A stretch of DNA of 64,000 nucleotides from JAICKM01 sp038228295 (GCA_038228295.1 JBBRPH010000015.1:26102-90101); one strand, 5' to 3'; shown: positions 8,192 to 17,433, numbered from the stretch's first letter. The notes: a model not told the origin generated them from the sequence alone. A program made the numbers and translations.

Positions 8192-9051
8192 CCCTCCCTG
8201 CGCCCGCTCCGCTGCGCCTGGGGCGCTACAGCCTGCCGGTAGGCCGCCGCACACTAGTGATGGGTATCCTCAACATGACCCCCGACAGCTTCTCCGGCGA
8301 TGGGTTGGGCGACGACCTTAACGCGGCGTTGGCCCAAGCGCGCGCCATGCAGGTGGCGGGGGCCGACATCCTCGATGTGGGCGGTATGAGTACGCGCCCC
8401 GGCTCCGAAGAGATCAGCGAAGCCGAAGAACTGCGCCGTGTCGTGCCGCTGATTGAACGATTGACGGCGGATGTGGACCTGCCGCTATCGGTGGACACCT
8501 ACCGGGCGACGGTGGCTGCGGCGGCATTGACGGCGGGCGCGGTGATCGTCAATGACATCACCGGTCTGCATACCGAGCCGGCGCTGGCCGCCGTCGTCGC
8601 CCGGCACGGTGCGGCGCTGGTGCTAATGCACAGCAAAGGCCCGCCGCGCACTATGCAACACAATCCGCAGTATGACGACTTACTTGGCGAGGTTAGCGCC
8701 TACTTACGCGAGGGGCACGCAAGGGCGCTGTCGGCCGGCATCCCGCCCACCCATCTGTGGGCCGACCCCGGTATCGGCTTCGGCAAAACCATTGCCCATA
8801 ACCTCGAACTGCTGCGCCGGCTGGACGAATTACAGGCGCTGGGAATGCCGCTGCTGGTCGGTACGTCGCGTAAGGCGTTCATCGGTCGCATCTTGGGCGG
8901 GCGGGCGCCAGCCGAGCGCGTCGCCGGCACCGGCGCGACCCTTGCCCTGGCTATCGCACGGGGGGCAGCGATTGTGCGCGTACATGATGTGGGACCGGCG
9001 GTGGATGTCGCGCGTGTGGCCGATGCGATTGTGCGCGGCGGAGATTATTGA
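8188..9051 (+). CDS. folP: Dihydropteroate synthase
   Basis: 287 residues. It condenses 4-aminobenzoate with dihydropterin pyrophosphate to give dihydropteroate and is the sulfonamide target. Diagnostic blocks are GILNMTPDSFSGDG (pterin/phosphate loop), DVGGMSTRPGS, IVNDITG, WADPGIGFGKT and VGTSRKAFIG. It overlaps folE by four bases. FolK and FolB are not nearby. Confidence 0.95.
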   Translation: MTLPAPAPLRLGRYSLPVGRRTLVMGILNMTPDSFSGDGLGDDLNAALAQARAMQVAGADILDVGGMSTRPGSEEISEAEELRRVVPLIERLTADVDLPLSVDTYRATVAAAALTAGAVIVNDITGLHTEPALAAVVARHGAALVLMHSKGPPRTMQHNPQYDDLLGEVSAYLREGHARALSAGIPPTHLWADPGIGFGKTIAHNLELLRRLDELQALGMPLLVGTSRKAFIGRILGGRAPAERVAGTGATLALAIARGAAIVRVHDVGPAVDVARVADAIVRGGDY

Positions 9052-9075
9052 TGGACGATCCATGAGGAGGCACCT

Positions 9076-10602
9076 ATGATCGGACTCTATAGCTTGGATC
9101 TAATCATCGGAGCAGACAATCAGCCCACCCTCATCGAAATCAACGGCAGCAACAGTGGCTTCGAGGGCTTCGCCGTCGCGTATGGCGACGGTTACATCCA
9201 GGCGGCGTTAGCGGCCGGTTTTCGCCGGCTAACGGGTGATCAGCCGATCCATGTGGTGACGCGCTTGGTTAGCTTCGGCGATTTACCGCCCGGCTACTTA
9301 CGCAAAGTGACACAGGATCAACTCTATTCCCGTTATGCCGACCACAGCGTCGCTCCGCTTCTTGCCGGCCTAGTAGGCAGCACCTGGAACCGCCTAAAGG
9401 CTCCGCCGCCTAGTGCCAAACTGCGCGCCTTGGATGGGCTGATCGCCGCCGATGATCGCTTCCAGCAGGTGCTGCTGAACGTGGACGACCCGCGCTACGT
9501 GGTGCCGTTGGCTCCCTTTAGCGACAATGTGGACAGCGGCATTCTTGAGTTTAAGCCCGATGCACCCGCCGACGTAGCCGCGATTCCGCTGACCAGCGCT
9601 AGTGTGCTGTGGCTGCGTTGCCCGCCGCTGGCCTTTGCCCCACCCGTACCGCACGGCCGCTTGATCAACCCCGATTTCCCCTATGCCGCGTTTTCCGATA
9701 ACAAGTTGTTCACCTATGATCTGCTGGCCCCGGTACTGGGTGATCAATTGCCGCTGTCGCTGCCGATTGGGCAGCGGTGCTCCGCTGCGGCGGCGGTCAC
9801 GGACCTACTGGCACGCACGCCGAGTGACTGGTTCATCCGCAAGCCCCTCTTGGGATCGCAAGCGCGCGGCATTGAGATTCTGCACCGTGCAGCGATTGCC
9901 GACTATGGGCGGCGGCTGGCGGCGCTGGAAGCCCGCGAACAGGTAGCTCCCAGGTCGGACGGCTTGCCGTTGGAGCTGCGCGCCGTGCCCGACCTGCTCG
10001 CCACCTGGACGTTGAGCTTTGATGTCAGCCTATTGAGTGTGCTGCAAGAGTCGCGTCCGGTACCGTGCCGGGCGACCGGGCGCGCTCATTACGCCTGTAT
10101 GCGCGCCTTGACGTTGATTGATACCGCGTCCGACGGCCGGTCGGCTGTCCACTTCCTGGGTGCCTACTGGCGGCTGGCGCAAATTCCCGCCGACGGCGAC
10201 GGAATGCTGTGGGAGCGCTATGTGGGCAGCCAGTCACAGGGTGCGTTCTGTGAGCCGGTCAATGATGCCGATCTGGCGGTGGCCGCGGCATTTGTCGGTC
10301 GGGTGCTGCCCGCCTATTGCACGCGCTTGGCCGGCTTGCCGACCGATCAGTCCGCGTTCGCCGCTTGGGAGACCGCCTATTGGTCGGCACGCTATAAGGC
10401 GCAGGTGCCGATGTTGCGCTCGCCCCGTGGCTGGGAGGTGTTTGAGGCCGAACTTAGGCGCGCAACGGACGATGCGGCGGCGGTGCAAGCGGCGGCTGAT
10501 CAGGCGGGCTTTTTGCACACGCCCGCCCAGTTCCTCACCCCCAGCCAGGCCGCCCGCCTGCCCTATCTGGTCCGTGAACCGGCGCGTATTACCGGCATTT
10601 GA
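9076..10602 (+). CDS. Putative ATP-grasp protein with circularly permuted motif order
   Basis: 508 residues, not assignable to a named enzyme. The extreme N-terminus (SLDLIIGADNQPTLIEING, then SNSGFEGF) looks like the Mg/ATP-binding end of an ATP-grasp fold (D...E-x-N). The middle has the usual N-terminal ATP-grasp elements in later position: FSDNKLFTYDLL (about 212-224) and the nucleotide-binding lysine strand FIRKPLLGSQARGIEIL (about 253-269). This order recalls CP_ATPgrasp proteins, which ligate a carboxylate and an amine. GAGGAGG 7 bp before ATG fixes the start. It follows folP by 24 bp and may belong to that operon, but no folate link is evident. Confidence 0.6.
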   Translation: MIGLYSLDLIIGADNQPTLIEINGSNSGFEGFAVAYGDGYIQAALAAGFRRLTGDQPIHVVTRLVSFGDLPPGYLRKVTQDQLYSRYADHSVAPLLAGLVGSTWNRLKAPPPSAKLRALDGLIAADDRFQQVLLNVDDPRYVVPLAPFSDNVDSGILEFKPDAPADVAAIPLTSASVLWLRCPPLAFAPPVPHGRLINPDFPYAAFSDNKLFTYDLLAPVLGDQLPLSLPIGQRCSAAAAVTDLLARTPSDWFIRKPLLGSQARGIEILHRAAIADYGRRLAALEAREQVAPRSDGLPLELRAVPDLLATWTLSFDVSLLSVLQESRPVPCRATGRAHYACMRALTLIDTASDGRSAVHFLGAYWRLAQIPADGDGMLWERYVGSQSQGAFCEPVNDADLAVAAAFVGRVLPAYCTRLAGLPTDQSAFAAWETAYWSARYKAQVPMLRSPRGWEVFEAELRRATDDAAAVQAAADQAGFLHTPAQFLTPSQAARLPYLVREPARITGI

Positions 10603-10636
10603 CGGCGCAGCTATACTAACGCCGCCCCAATAACGC

Positions 10637-10671
10637 CGAACGGACTGCCCCGGTGAGAGGCAGTCCGTTCG
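10637..10671. terminator. Hairpin between convergent genes
   Basis: Perfect 13-bp stem (CGAACGGACTGCC and its complement) around a 9-nt loop, between the convergent ATP-grasp and DUF5679 genes. No long U-run follows on either side, but the placement suggests a bidirectional terminator. Confidence 0.65.
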
Positions 10672-10693
10672 CTGATAACCAGCCGCCCGGCGA

Positions 10694-10936
10694 CTAGCTG
10701 TTGGTGCTACCGGCTTTGCTTTTGCCGGCCGTTTTGCTTTTGCTGCTACCGGCGGCAGCGGCATCGCCGGTAGCGGGGGCGGCGGCAGCACCGCCGCCGA
10801 TGCGAAACACGCCGGTGCCACAGGTGGGGCAAACCCCTTTGGTGGCCGGGCGACCATTCTTCATCGTGGTCTCTTGTGGATCTTTGATTTCTACGGTTTT
10901 GCGACACTTCACGCAATAAGCTTCTGTTGCTGCCAT
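10694..10936 (-). CDS. DUF5679 zinc-ribbon protein
   Basis: 80 residues. YCVKCRKTVEIKDPQ, TMKNGRPATKG and CPTCGTGVFRIGG give two CxxC pairs forming a zinc ribbon, the DUF5679 signature. An Ala/Lys/Ser-rich basic tail (about 50-80) may contact nucleic acid. Function is not known. TAAGGAGG precedes the start with ideal spacing. Confidence 0.9.
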   Translation of the reverse strand: MAATEAYCVKCRKTVEIKDPQETTMKNGRPATKGVCPTCGTGVFRIGGGAAAAPATGDAAAAGSSKSKTAGKSKAGSTNS

Positions 10937-11008
10937 GAGAGATGCCTCCTTAAAGTGAGAACTATCGCCTTGACCACCTTCGCAAGTGAGGGCGGCCCGT
11001 CACAAGGA

Positions 11009-12364
11009 TTAGTGAACCTCAGTCGCGCCGCTATCTGCCAACACGCGGCGCACGGCTCCATGAGTAAGCCCGTCGGTGTGGACGGAAATGAATACTTCGC
11101 TGCGTCCGGCCGCCGACGGCACCGGCGCGACGGTAGCGGGCAGCACTGCCGGTCGTGCGGTAGCGACCGCGTTTCCCGTTTGTGCTGCCCCCTCGTCAGG
11201 CGTGGTACGATAGTCGGCATCGGAATCGACGAAGTCGCTGTAGATTTGTGGGTCGGCGGGCGCATCAATGCGGGTGATCAGCCCTTCGTCGCCGGCCAAG
11301 CCGCCACGCCGGCTGTCGGTGCTACCCGGCCGGTGGGTCGGATCGCCCTCTGCCGGCTGCTCATCAGTCATCGCGTCTACAGTCGTCGGCAGATCCTCAT
11401 CATTGGGCAGTGCGGTATTTGCCCGTCGGAATCCGCCGCCGCCTGCTGGTGTTGCTCCCTCTTGGGCGCTGACGACCGGACTGATCGGGCCGGTCACCGT
11501 GTCAGGGATCGCGCTTGGCGGTCCGCTGGAGTCGTTGTTAATCAGGGTAATGTCAGTGGCCGGAATACCGATGCCGCGCAAGCCTTGCACCGCCCGCTGC
11601 GCCCGTGCCGCATCGGGAAAGCGAGCGGTGACATCGCGGGCCCGCCCCGGCGCTTGGTTGATACCCATCATGTGGGTGCCGGTGGTCGCCGTTTCGTCGC
11701 GTACTTCATTCATTTGCGGCACAGCGAATTCCTGCCGCTCATAATCTACCCGGCCGCTGTCGAGGCCGGATAAGCTTTCAGCCCGCTGAATTAGTTTGGC
11801 GTTGGCTTCGCCTTTTGCTTCTACACGGGCATCGGTCGCATCGAAAGTATTGCCGCTGGTGCCGGTGGAGAGGTAGCTATGCGGCGCGTCAAGGCCGCGA
11901 TTCAGATCGTTTGTGCCCAGGCGGGCCTGCTGCTGGTCTTCTTGCGCCGGACGGGTCAGTGTCACATTCTCACCGATACCGCTGTCGCCGTAGGGTGCAA
12001 GGTCGCCACTGTCGGCAGCACGATCCGATTGGGCCAAGCGCATCCCCCGGCTAATGGCTTCTTCGGCATCTTCGCGGGCGGCCAGAAACGCGGCGGTGTC
12101 GCCCACTGGCGCTTGTCCCGGCCGTGGGGTCACGGTGGCGGGGTTGGCTTCGCCGGGGTGCGCGTCACCGGCGGCATGAATAACCGACGGCGGCGTAGGC
12201 AGATCGGCGATATGCGGAGTACCCACGGCGGGGTTCGTCCTGGTGGCCGGCCCAGCATTGGTGCCGCCGAGCGTAACCGTCACGCCGCCCGTGATCGCTA
12301 CATCGGACTCTAGTGTGCCGCCCATATCGGGATCGCCCCGACGCTCTTGCGCTTTCTGATCCAT
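11009..12364 (-). CDS. Large disordered protein with a general-stress-protein-like segment
   Basis: 451 residues, mostly low-complexity, rich in Asp, Gly, Ala, Pro and Thr, with no membrane segment or signal peptide, so probably cytoplasmic and disordered. Around 245-285 the stretch RFPDAARAQRAVQGLRGIGI resembles the alpha-beta unit of YflT/GSP17M-like stress proteins, and the C-terminus (SEVFISVHTDGLTHGAVRRV) resembles a second such unit. Asp/Thr-rich segments could be substrates for the neighbouring Ser/Thr kinase; that is inference. AAAGGG precedes the ATG. Confidence 0.6.
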   Translation of the reverse strand: MDQKAQERRGDPDMGGTLESDVAITGGVTVTLGGTNAGPATRTNPAVGTPHIADLPTPPSVIHAAGDAHPGEANPATVTPRPGQAPVGDTAAFLAAREDAEEAISRGMRLAQSDRAADSGDLAPYGDSGIGENVTLTRPAQEDQQQARLGTNDLNRGLDAPHSYLSTGTSGNTFDATDARVEAKGEANAKLIQRAESLSGLDSGRVDYERQEFAVPQMNEVRDETATTGTHMMGINQAPGRARDVTARFPDAARAQRAVQGLRGIGIPATDITLINNDSSGPPSAIPDTVTGPISPVVSAQEGATPAGGGGFRRANTALPNDEDLPTTVDAMTDEQPAEGDPTHRPGSTDSRRGGLAGDEGLITRIDAPADPQIYSDFVDSDADYRTTPDEGAAQTGNAVATARPAVLPATVAPVPSAAGRSEVFISVHTDGLTHGAVRRVLADSGATEVH

Positions 12365-12527
12365 AGCGGCCCTTTCTGCGGCTCCCTTGCCGCACCCCTC
12401 GACTGATTTACTCGGTGAGACCCGATAGCCTCGTGCCTACAGGCACATAGGTGTGTTTAGAAACGGCGTGCCTGTAGCTTTGTTATGAGGGGAGGCTCTT
12501 TTGCTATCGTAATTGGCCCGACTGCTC
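12365..12527. other. Spacer with small hairpins
   Basis: Contains the 5-bp hairpin GTGCC-TACA-GGCAC (about 12434-12447) and, about 20 bp on, a repeat of its arm (GTGCCTGTAGC). It could terminate the upstream phosphatase transcript or act as an operator. No clear promoter for the downstream minus-strand gene is visible. Confidence 0.35.
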
Positions 12528-14423
12528 TTATCCGGCTTCAATATAGACCGCAACGGCGGTGATATTGTCCAACCCGCCGGCGGCATTGGCTTCGACGACC
12601 ATACGCCCGCAGGCCGCTTGCGGGTCGCTTTCCCCGGCCAGCATCGCCCGTAGCATGGGGTCGGGCACCATACCGCTGAGACCGTCGGAGCATAGTAGTA
12701 ACCGCGTGCCGGGGATGAGCCGTTCGACAAAGGTATCAATTTCGGCTTGCGGTCGTTCGCCTAGCGACTTATAAATCATGTTGCGGTAGGGATGATATTT
12801 GGCCTCTTCCGGCGTAATCTGTCCCATGGAAACCAGCCGTTGTACCAGCGAGTGATCGACCGTGACCTGTTTAAGCGCCGGTTCGCCGCCCGGCGTGGGG
12901 GTCAGCAGATAGGCGCGGCTGTCGCCCACATTGGCGATGTAGACGCGCTGTCCGGTGATCAGTGCGACCACTAGCGTCGTGCCCATATCGTTGCCCCGGC
13001 TATCGCGTTCGCTGTGGATACGTTCGTTGGCCGTTTGCACGGCTTCGGTCAGCCAATCGGTGATCTGCTCTGGGGTCGGCTCGGCCGCATCGGGGCTGAA
13101 TTGCGGCATCACGAAGTGCTGGAGCAGCCTTTCGGTGACCGTAGCAATTGCCAGTGCGCTGGCGACTTCGCCGCCCGCATGGCCGCCCATGCCGTCGGCC
13201 ACCGCATATACGCCGATGCCCGCGCTCACCGACTCCTGCACCACTTGGCACTCGATGGCCGATAAGCTATCTTCGTTCAGCCCGCGATGGCGGCCTACGT
13301 CGGAGATGCGCCCGGAACGGACACGGATGTTAGCCGTTGCCGCGTATAGCGCATTCCGCGCGATCGTCAGCAGGTTGTGCCATTCGTCGGCGGTGATAGG
13401 CGAACTGCCCGCTGCCGGGCGCAGCGCGCGCGTAAAGGCCGCCTCTGCCTCGGCGGGCATATCGGCGGGCAACATTGGGCCGGCCCCCGCAGTGCCTACG
13501 TAGCGCCCCGTCAGCGTCTCGTAGAGTGTGCCGGCCAACCCCACCACATCCTCGGCCATCTCTTGGGTGCGTTCATCTCCCTTGCTCGGTGCAGGGCGCG
13601 CCTCTTGCAGGTTTGCCAGCACCGCTTCGTCCTCTTTGATTAGCACATTGGACGGACTGAACCCCGGACTGAGCATTCCCTGACTGTGTAGATAGCGCAG
13701 CGCATCGCTCAACTGCACGCCCCATTCCAGCACCATCGCCCCCGGTTGCGGCAAGGCCAGCCGCTCTAAGGGTACACCCTGGCGCGCCTCAGCTACAGCG
13801 TAGTGGCGCGGAGGCCCATAGGGGCTGTAGGTGAACAGGTCTACTAACGGCATTAGGTGCGGATGGTTGAGACCGCGCTCGACCACCGTTGCGGCGCGTC
13901 GTAGTGCTTCAGGTTCGCTGGCTTCCGTAATCAGATAGGCGGGCAGCGGCTCCTGACCGGCTAGCGCTTGGCCGCAGCGGGCACAGAACACTGCCTCGCC
14001 GACGGCCAGGGCGCCGCAATTAGCACAACGTTGCCCGGCGCGCACGCGCGCACGGTAGAGATTGACGGTTGGGCCGCTTTGTACCACCGCCCGCACTACA
14101 TAGCGCAGGTCGAGGATTGCCCCTTCCGGCAGGGCGCGCAGCAGGTCCAGGTCGTAGGGCATGATCTCGGTCGGCGCGGTGGCAGCGGTCATACCCTCCG
14201 GCACCGGCTCTGGAGTCAACGGCAAGGGTAGCGTGCCGCGTGCGAGGTCGGCGCCTTCATCAACGGTTGCCGCCGGCCCATTGCCGGTAACACGGGCGGC
14301 CACCGCAAGCACTGTGTCCTCCGCATGGTTAGACCCGTTGGCGGGCGGGGTGTCCGTCTCGCCACTGCCTGTGGCCATGGTGGACGCCGTATCGCGCGCG
14401 TCGTCGGGCGCGATCATGCCCAT
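12528..14423 (-). CDS. PP2C-family Ser/Thr phosphatase fused to a zinc ribbon and pseudokinase
   Basis: 631 residues. Domains in order: a Thr/Pro/Ala-rich tail (1-90), a kinase-like lobe interrupted by a zinc ribbon (CANCG...FCARCG, about 133-152), a kinase C-lobe without catalytic residues (GFSPSNVLI in place of HRDxKxxN, LANLQEA in place of DFG), then a complete PP2C domain (about 375-630). The PP2C metal and phosphate motifs are intact: GLNEDSL, VADGMGGHAGG, GTTLVVALI, VGDSRAY, LCSDGLSGMV and GGLDNITAV. It should dephosphorylate Ser/Thr targets of the kinase at 15578-17170, with the pseudokinase as docking or regulatory part. Two ATGs six bases apart (14423, 14417) are possible starts. Confidence 0.88.
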   Translation of the reverse strand: MGMIAPDDARDTASTMATGSGETDTPPANGSNHAEDTVLAVAARVTGNGPAATVDEGADLARGTLPLPLTPEPVPEGMTAATAPTEIMPYDLDLLRALPEGAILDLRYVVRAVVQSGPTVNLYRARVRAGQRCANCGALAVGEAVFCARCGQALAGQEPLPAYLITEASEPEALRRAATVVERGLNHPHLMPLVDLFTYSPYGPPRHYAVAEARQGVPLERLALPQPGAMVLEWGVQLSDALRYLHSQGMLSPGFSPSNVLIKEDEAVLANLQEARPAPSKGDERTQEMAEDVVGLAGTLYETLTGRYVGTAGAGPMLPADMPAEAEAAFTRALRPAAGSSPITADEWHNLLTIARNALYAATANIRVRSGRISDVGRHRGLNEDSLSAIECQVVQESVSAGIGVYAVADGMGGHAGGEVASALAIATVTERLLQHFVMPQFSPDAAEPTPEQITDWLTEAVQTANERIHSERDSRGNDMGTTLVVALITGQRVYIANVGDSRAYLLTPTPGGEPALKQVTVDHSLVQRLVSMGQITPEEAKYHPYRNMIYKSLGERPQAEIDTFVERLIPGTRLLLCSDGLSGMVPDPMLRAMLAGESDPQAACGRMVVEANAAGGLDNITAVAVYIEAG

Positions 14424-14481
14424 CCCCCTGCCGGTTGGGAGGTAGCCCAGTTAAGCGATTGCTGCATCGGCGTTCCTCGGC

Positions 14482-15546
14482 CTACGCTTGCGGCACGCGA
14501 TAGACGAACTCGACTTTGCCCAACGCCACCGTCATGCCGTCTTCCAGAAGATTTTGGCCGGTGCGGGCGCTGTTGACGAACGTGCCGTTGTCGGATTGCA
14601 GATCGGTGAGTATAAAGCCGTCACCCTGGCGCGTGAGTCGTGCATGATGCGGGGACACGGTTTGCCAGCCGATAAAGCTATCATCAATCACCACGTCGTT
14701 ATCATTCGCCCGGCCTAGTGTAACGGTGTTGCGGGCCAGCACAAACTCTAACTGCTCGTCACCGCGCGACAGCGTTTCGAGATAGGGTGTGGTGGCCTCG
14801 TCTATCACCGCCCCGCCGGTGGGTGCGCCCGCGCCGGCGGGGCGTAAGTCCTGGCCGCACTCATCGCAGAAGCGGCGATCGGGTGGGTTTAATGTGTCAC
14901 AATTCGGACAGCGAACGGCGGCTGTACCAAGCGGTGTAGCTATCGGTTGCACCGGAGGCACCACGGCTTGCGTAGCGGTCGTGGTGTCAGGCGGCGTGCC
15001 GACGACCACCGGGGCGACAGCTACTTTCGGTCGTAAGGCGAAGAATGCCATACCGGCCAGCCCAGCCAGCACCAGCGCACCCACCAGCCAGGGGAGCAGC
15101 GCTGCGAGGCCGCTGTTGTCGCTGCTTGCCGTAGTGGACCCAACGCCCGGTCGGCTTGCGCCGTCTTGGGGGGCAATTGGCGCTGCGCCGCCGGTCGGCA
15201 CCCCTTGCGCGCCACCGGTTGCCACGGGCTTCGGGAGAACGGTGCCTACTCCCGCCGGGAGGACATCGGAAGCCCCCAGTGTGCCGGTGATGACCGCGCG
15301 GGTGGGCAGCACTCGTCTTGGCGTCGTTGCGACAGTTGTGGTTCCCGCCGGTATAGTGGTGACGGTTATGGTCAGGATAGCGGGCGTGTGGGTGGCGGCC
15401 ACGACTGTAGAGGTCGCGGCCTGTGTGTCCGGCATCGCGGCCGCCGGCCCGGCGACCTCCGCCAAGGCGACGGCTAGGAATAGCGCTGTCAAGATACCTA
15501 ACCCCTGGTAGAATAAAGCGTGGTTGCGGTGTGAAGCCCCAATCAT
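14482..15546 (-). CDS. Membrane protein with zinc ribbon and FHA domain
   Basis: 354 residues. An N-terminal hydrophobic segment (about 13-37, perhaps a signal peptide) is followed by a Thr/Ala/Pro-rich extracytoplasmic stretch, a membrane helix near 145-170 (LPWLVGALVLAGLAGMAFF), a zinc ribbon (CPNCD...FCDECG) and a C-terminal FHA domain (VTLGRANDNDVVIDD, SPHHARL, LTDLQSDNGTFVN). FHA domains bind phosphothreonine, so the cytoplasmic end should read marks left by the neighbouring kinase. GAGGAGG lies upstream of the ATG. It sits 31 bp after the kinase gene. Confidence 0.85.
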   Translation of the reverse strand: MIGASHRNHALFYQGLGILTALFLAVALAEVAGPAAAMPDTQAATSTVVAATHTPAILTITVTTIPAGTTTVATTPRRVLPTRAVITGTLGASDVLPAGVGTVLPKPVATGGAQGVPTGGAAPIAPQDGASRPGVGSTTASSDNSGLAALLPWLVGALVLAGLAGMAFFALRPKVAVAPVVVGTPPDTTTATQAVVPPVQPIATPLGTAAVRCPNCDTLNPPDRRFCDECGQDLRPAGAGAPTGGAVIDEATTPYLETLSRGDEQLEFVLARNTVTLGRANDNDVVIDDSFIGWQTVSPHHARLTRQGDGFILTDLQSDNGTFVNSARTGQNLLEDGMTVALGKVEFVYRVPQA

Positions 15547-15577
15547 CAGGTTTATTTGCCTCCTCTAATGCGCCGGA

Positions 15578-17170
15578 TCAGCCGACTGCGAACTGCATCT
15601 GGACTTTGCCGACCTGGATAATGTCGCCGTTGTGCAACAGAATCGGCTTATTGGCTGCAACGCGCTGCTCATTCAAAAAGGTGCCGTTTTCGGAGCCGAG
15701 GTCTACCAAATGATAGCCCTGCGGGTCACCCGTGATCTCGGCGTGCCTGCGCGATACATACGCTGCCGGATCGCTGTAGGTCAGGTCAATATGGGGGAAG
15801 ATATGACGCGACAGGCTGCGTCGCCCAATAATGAACGGATTTTCGGTCTCAGCGATACGCCGCTCCCATAACACACCGCGCGGTCCCAACACTTGTAGGC
15901 GCGCGAGCGGGCGTCCGGCTAGGCTGGTGCCGCAATTGCCGCAGAAACGTGCGCCGAGCTTGTTGAAATAGCCGCAGTTCGGGCACGCCTGCGTGGCGGC
16001 GGCGGCGGGGGTCGGGAGAGTGGATTGCCCGGATATCGGTGCTGAGGCGGCCGTGCCTGATTGCACTGGCGTGACCGGCGGGGTCGTCAGGTTGGGGGCT
16101 GGTGTGGGGCGGGGGGGGGTGGCCGTGGCTCCAGCAGGAGTAGGTAACGGAGTCAGCCCCGGTGTGGTGGGCGTATGCAGCGGTGGTGGGTGGTTGATGA
16201 CTACCGAAGCTCCGGCCGGTGTACCTGCCTGCGGAGTCACTTGCGGCGCGGGCCGGGCCGGTGGTTGGACGGAGGGGGCGGGCGGCGTAGCGGGTGTGCC
16301 CGGCAGTGGGTCCGGTTCCTTGAACGGGATGCCGTAGCATTGCCGCAGCTCCTGCTCGAACTCCAGGGCGCTCTGCTGGCGGTGGGTCATGTCGCGGTCC
16401 ATCGCCTTAACGATCATGGATTCGGTTTCGGGCGAAATCTGCGGGTTCAGGTCGCGCAGCCCAGTCGGTGTAGTCGCCGGGGTAGGTGGCTTGCCCGTCA
16501 GCAGATGATAGAGAGTTGCGGCCAGCGAGTAAATATCGGAGCGGCCGTCAGTCTGCCCCTTGCCGAACTGCTCAAACGGGGCATAAGCGGCGGTACCCAT
16601 CGAAACGGTATCTTTGCGCTGACCGGCTTTATACTTGCGAGCGATACCGAAGTCAATCAGCTTGACCTGATAGTTCGGCATAACCATGATGTTGGCCGGC
16701 TTCACATCGCGGAAGATGATCGGGGGGCTTTGCCCATGCAGATAGCGCAGCACACGGGCCAACTGAATACCGTAGTAGAGCGCCTCACGCTCGCCCATTG
16801 GTTTACCGTCGAGCCGTTCCAGCTTTTTTTCCAGCGACTCGCCCGGCACAAACTCCATGACTAGGTACGGCCGGCCCTGCTCCTCGAAAGCATCGCTGAA
16901 GGTCGGCATATTGGGGTGCTTCAGGCTGGTCAGAATCTCGGCTTCGCGCTCGAACGAGGCAATCGTTTGGGCGCGTTCTTCGCGTGCCTCCGGCGAATCG
17001 TCGGCTCCCATGGCCTCCGACTCGGTCCGCATCTCTTTGACCGCCACTTGCGATCCCGATTTCTGAATGTCTTCGCCCAGGTAGACCGCGCCCTGGCCGC
17101 CGCCACCCAGCACGCGCTGGATACGGTAGCGATGGCGTAGCAAGGTTCCAGGTGGTAGGAAATTATACAT
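15578..17170 (-). CDS. Ser/Thr protein kinase with zinc ribbon and FHA domain
   Basis: 530 residues from the ATG at 17170. The frame extends to 17323, but a promoter at 17253-17281 and the kinase homology argue for this internal start. The kinase domain (about 10-270) has the glycine loop LGGGGQGAVYLG, the VAVKEM lysine, an RDVKPANIM catalytic loop, IDFGIA and the APFEQF block. A Pro/Thr-rich linker leads to a zinc ribbon (CPNCG...FCGNCG) and an FHA domain (IGRRSLS, SRRHAEI, DLGSENGTFLN). No membrane helix is present, unlike PknB, so it is a soluble Hanks-type kinase. It leads the module kinase-FHA protein-phosphatase. Confidence 0.92.
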   Translation of the reverse strand: MYNFLPPGTLLRHRYRIQRVLGGGGQGAVYLGEDIQKSGSQVAVKEMRTESEAMGADDSPEAREERAQTIASFEREAEILTSLKHPNMPTFSDAFEEQGRPYLVMEFVPGESLEKKLERLDGKPMGEREALYYGIQLARVLRYLHGQSPPIIFRDVKPANIMVMPNYQVKLIDFGIARKYKAGQRKDTVSMGTAAYAPFEQFGKGQTDGRSDIYSLAATLYHLLTGKPPTPATTPTGLRDLNPQISPETESMIVKAMDRDMTHRQQSALEFEQELRQCYGIPFKEPDPLPGTPATPPAPSVQPPARPAPQVTPQAGTPAGASVVINHPPPLHTPTTPGLTPLPTPAGATATPPRPTPAPNLTTPPVTPVQSGTAASAPISGQSTLPTPAAAATQACPNCGYFNKLGARFCGNCGTSLAGRPLARLQVLGPRGVLWERRIAETENPFIIGRRSLSRHIFPHIDLTYSDPAAYVSRRHAEITGDPQGYHLVDLGSENGTFLNEQRVAANKPILLHNGDIIQVGKVQMQFAVG

Positions 17171-17252
17171 GAGTGGCAGTATCCCCGCAGGGACGGCAAC
17201 CTCCAGGCAGGTGGTGGGGGCGACCGCACTGCGCGCCCCAGTCTTGGAGGTC

Positions 17253-17281
17253 AGTATAAGGCACCCGCGTGCCTGCGTCAA
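17253..17281 (-). promoter_or_regulatory. Promoter of the kinase-FHA-phosphatase operon
   Basis: Minus strand TTGACG (17281..17276), 17-bp spacer, TATACT (17258..17253). The predicted start is about 75 bp before ATG 17170. Confidence 0.6.
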
Positions 17282-17386
17282 GCGGCCGGCGGCTAATACC
17301 TCTATGCAACGCCCTCCCGGCACAGACGTGCCTATCTACGGCTTGGTAGCTGCTACCTATTTGAGAGCGTGGCGCAGACTACGCAG

Positions 17387-17414
17387 AAGCCCGCCCCTTT
17401 AGAGGACGGGCTTT
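17387..17414 (-). terminator. Hairpin after ccsA
   Basis: AAGCCCG and CGGGCTT arms with further pairing across one mismatch, about 20 bp after the ccsA stop. No U-tract follows on the minus strand, so its strength is uncertain. Confidence 0.5.
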
Positions 17415-17433
17415 ACAGCGTGTATTCTCAGAA

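Noticed and set aside
11268..11744. Plus-strand frames opposite the 11009-12364 protein
   Set aside because: No ribosome site or family match. The minus-strand gene has AAAGGG before its ATG, though its low complexity makes this choice less firm than elsewhere.
17171..17323. N-terminal extension of the Ser/Thr kinase to 17323
   Set aside because: The extra residues match no kinase and include the TTGACG-17-TATACT promoter.
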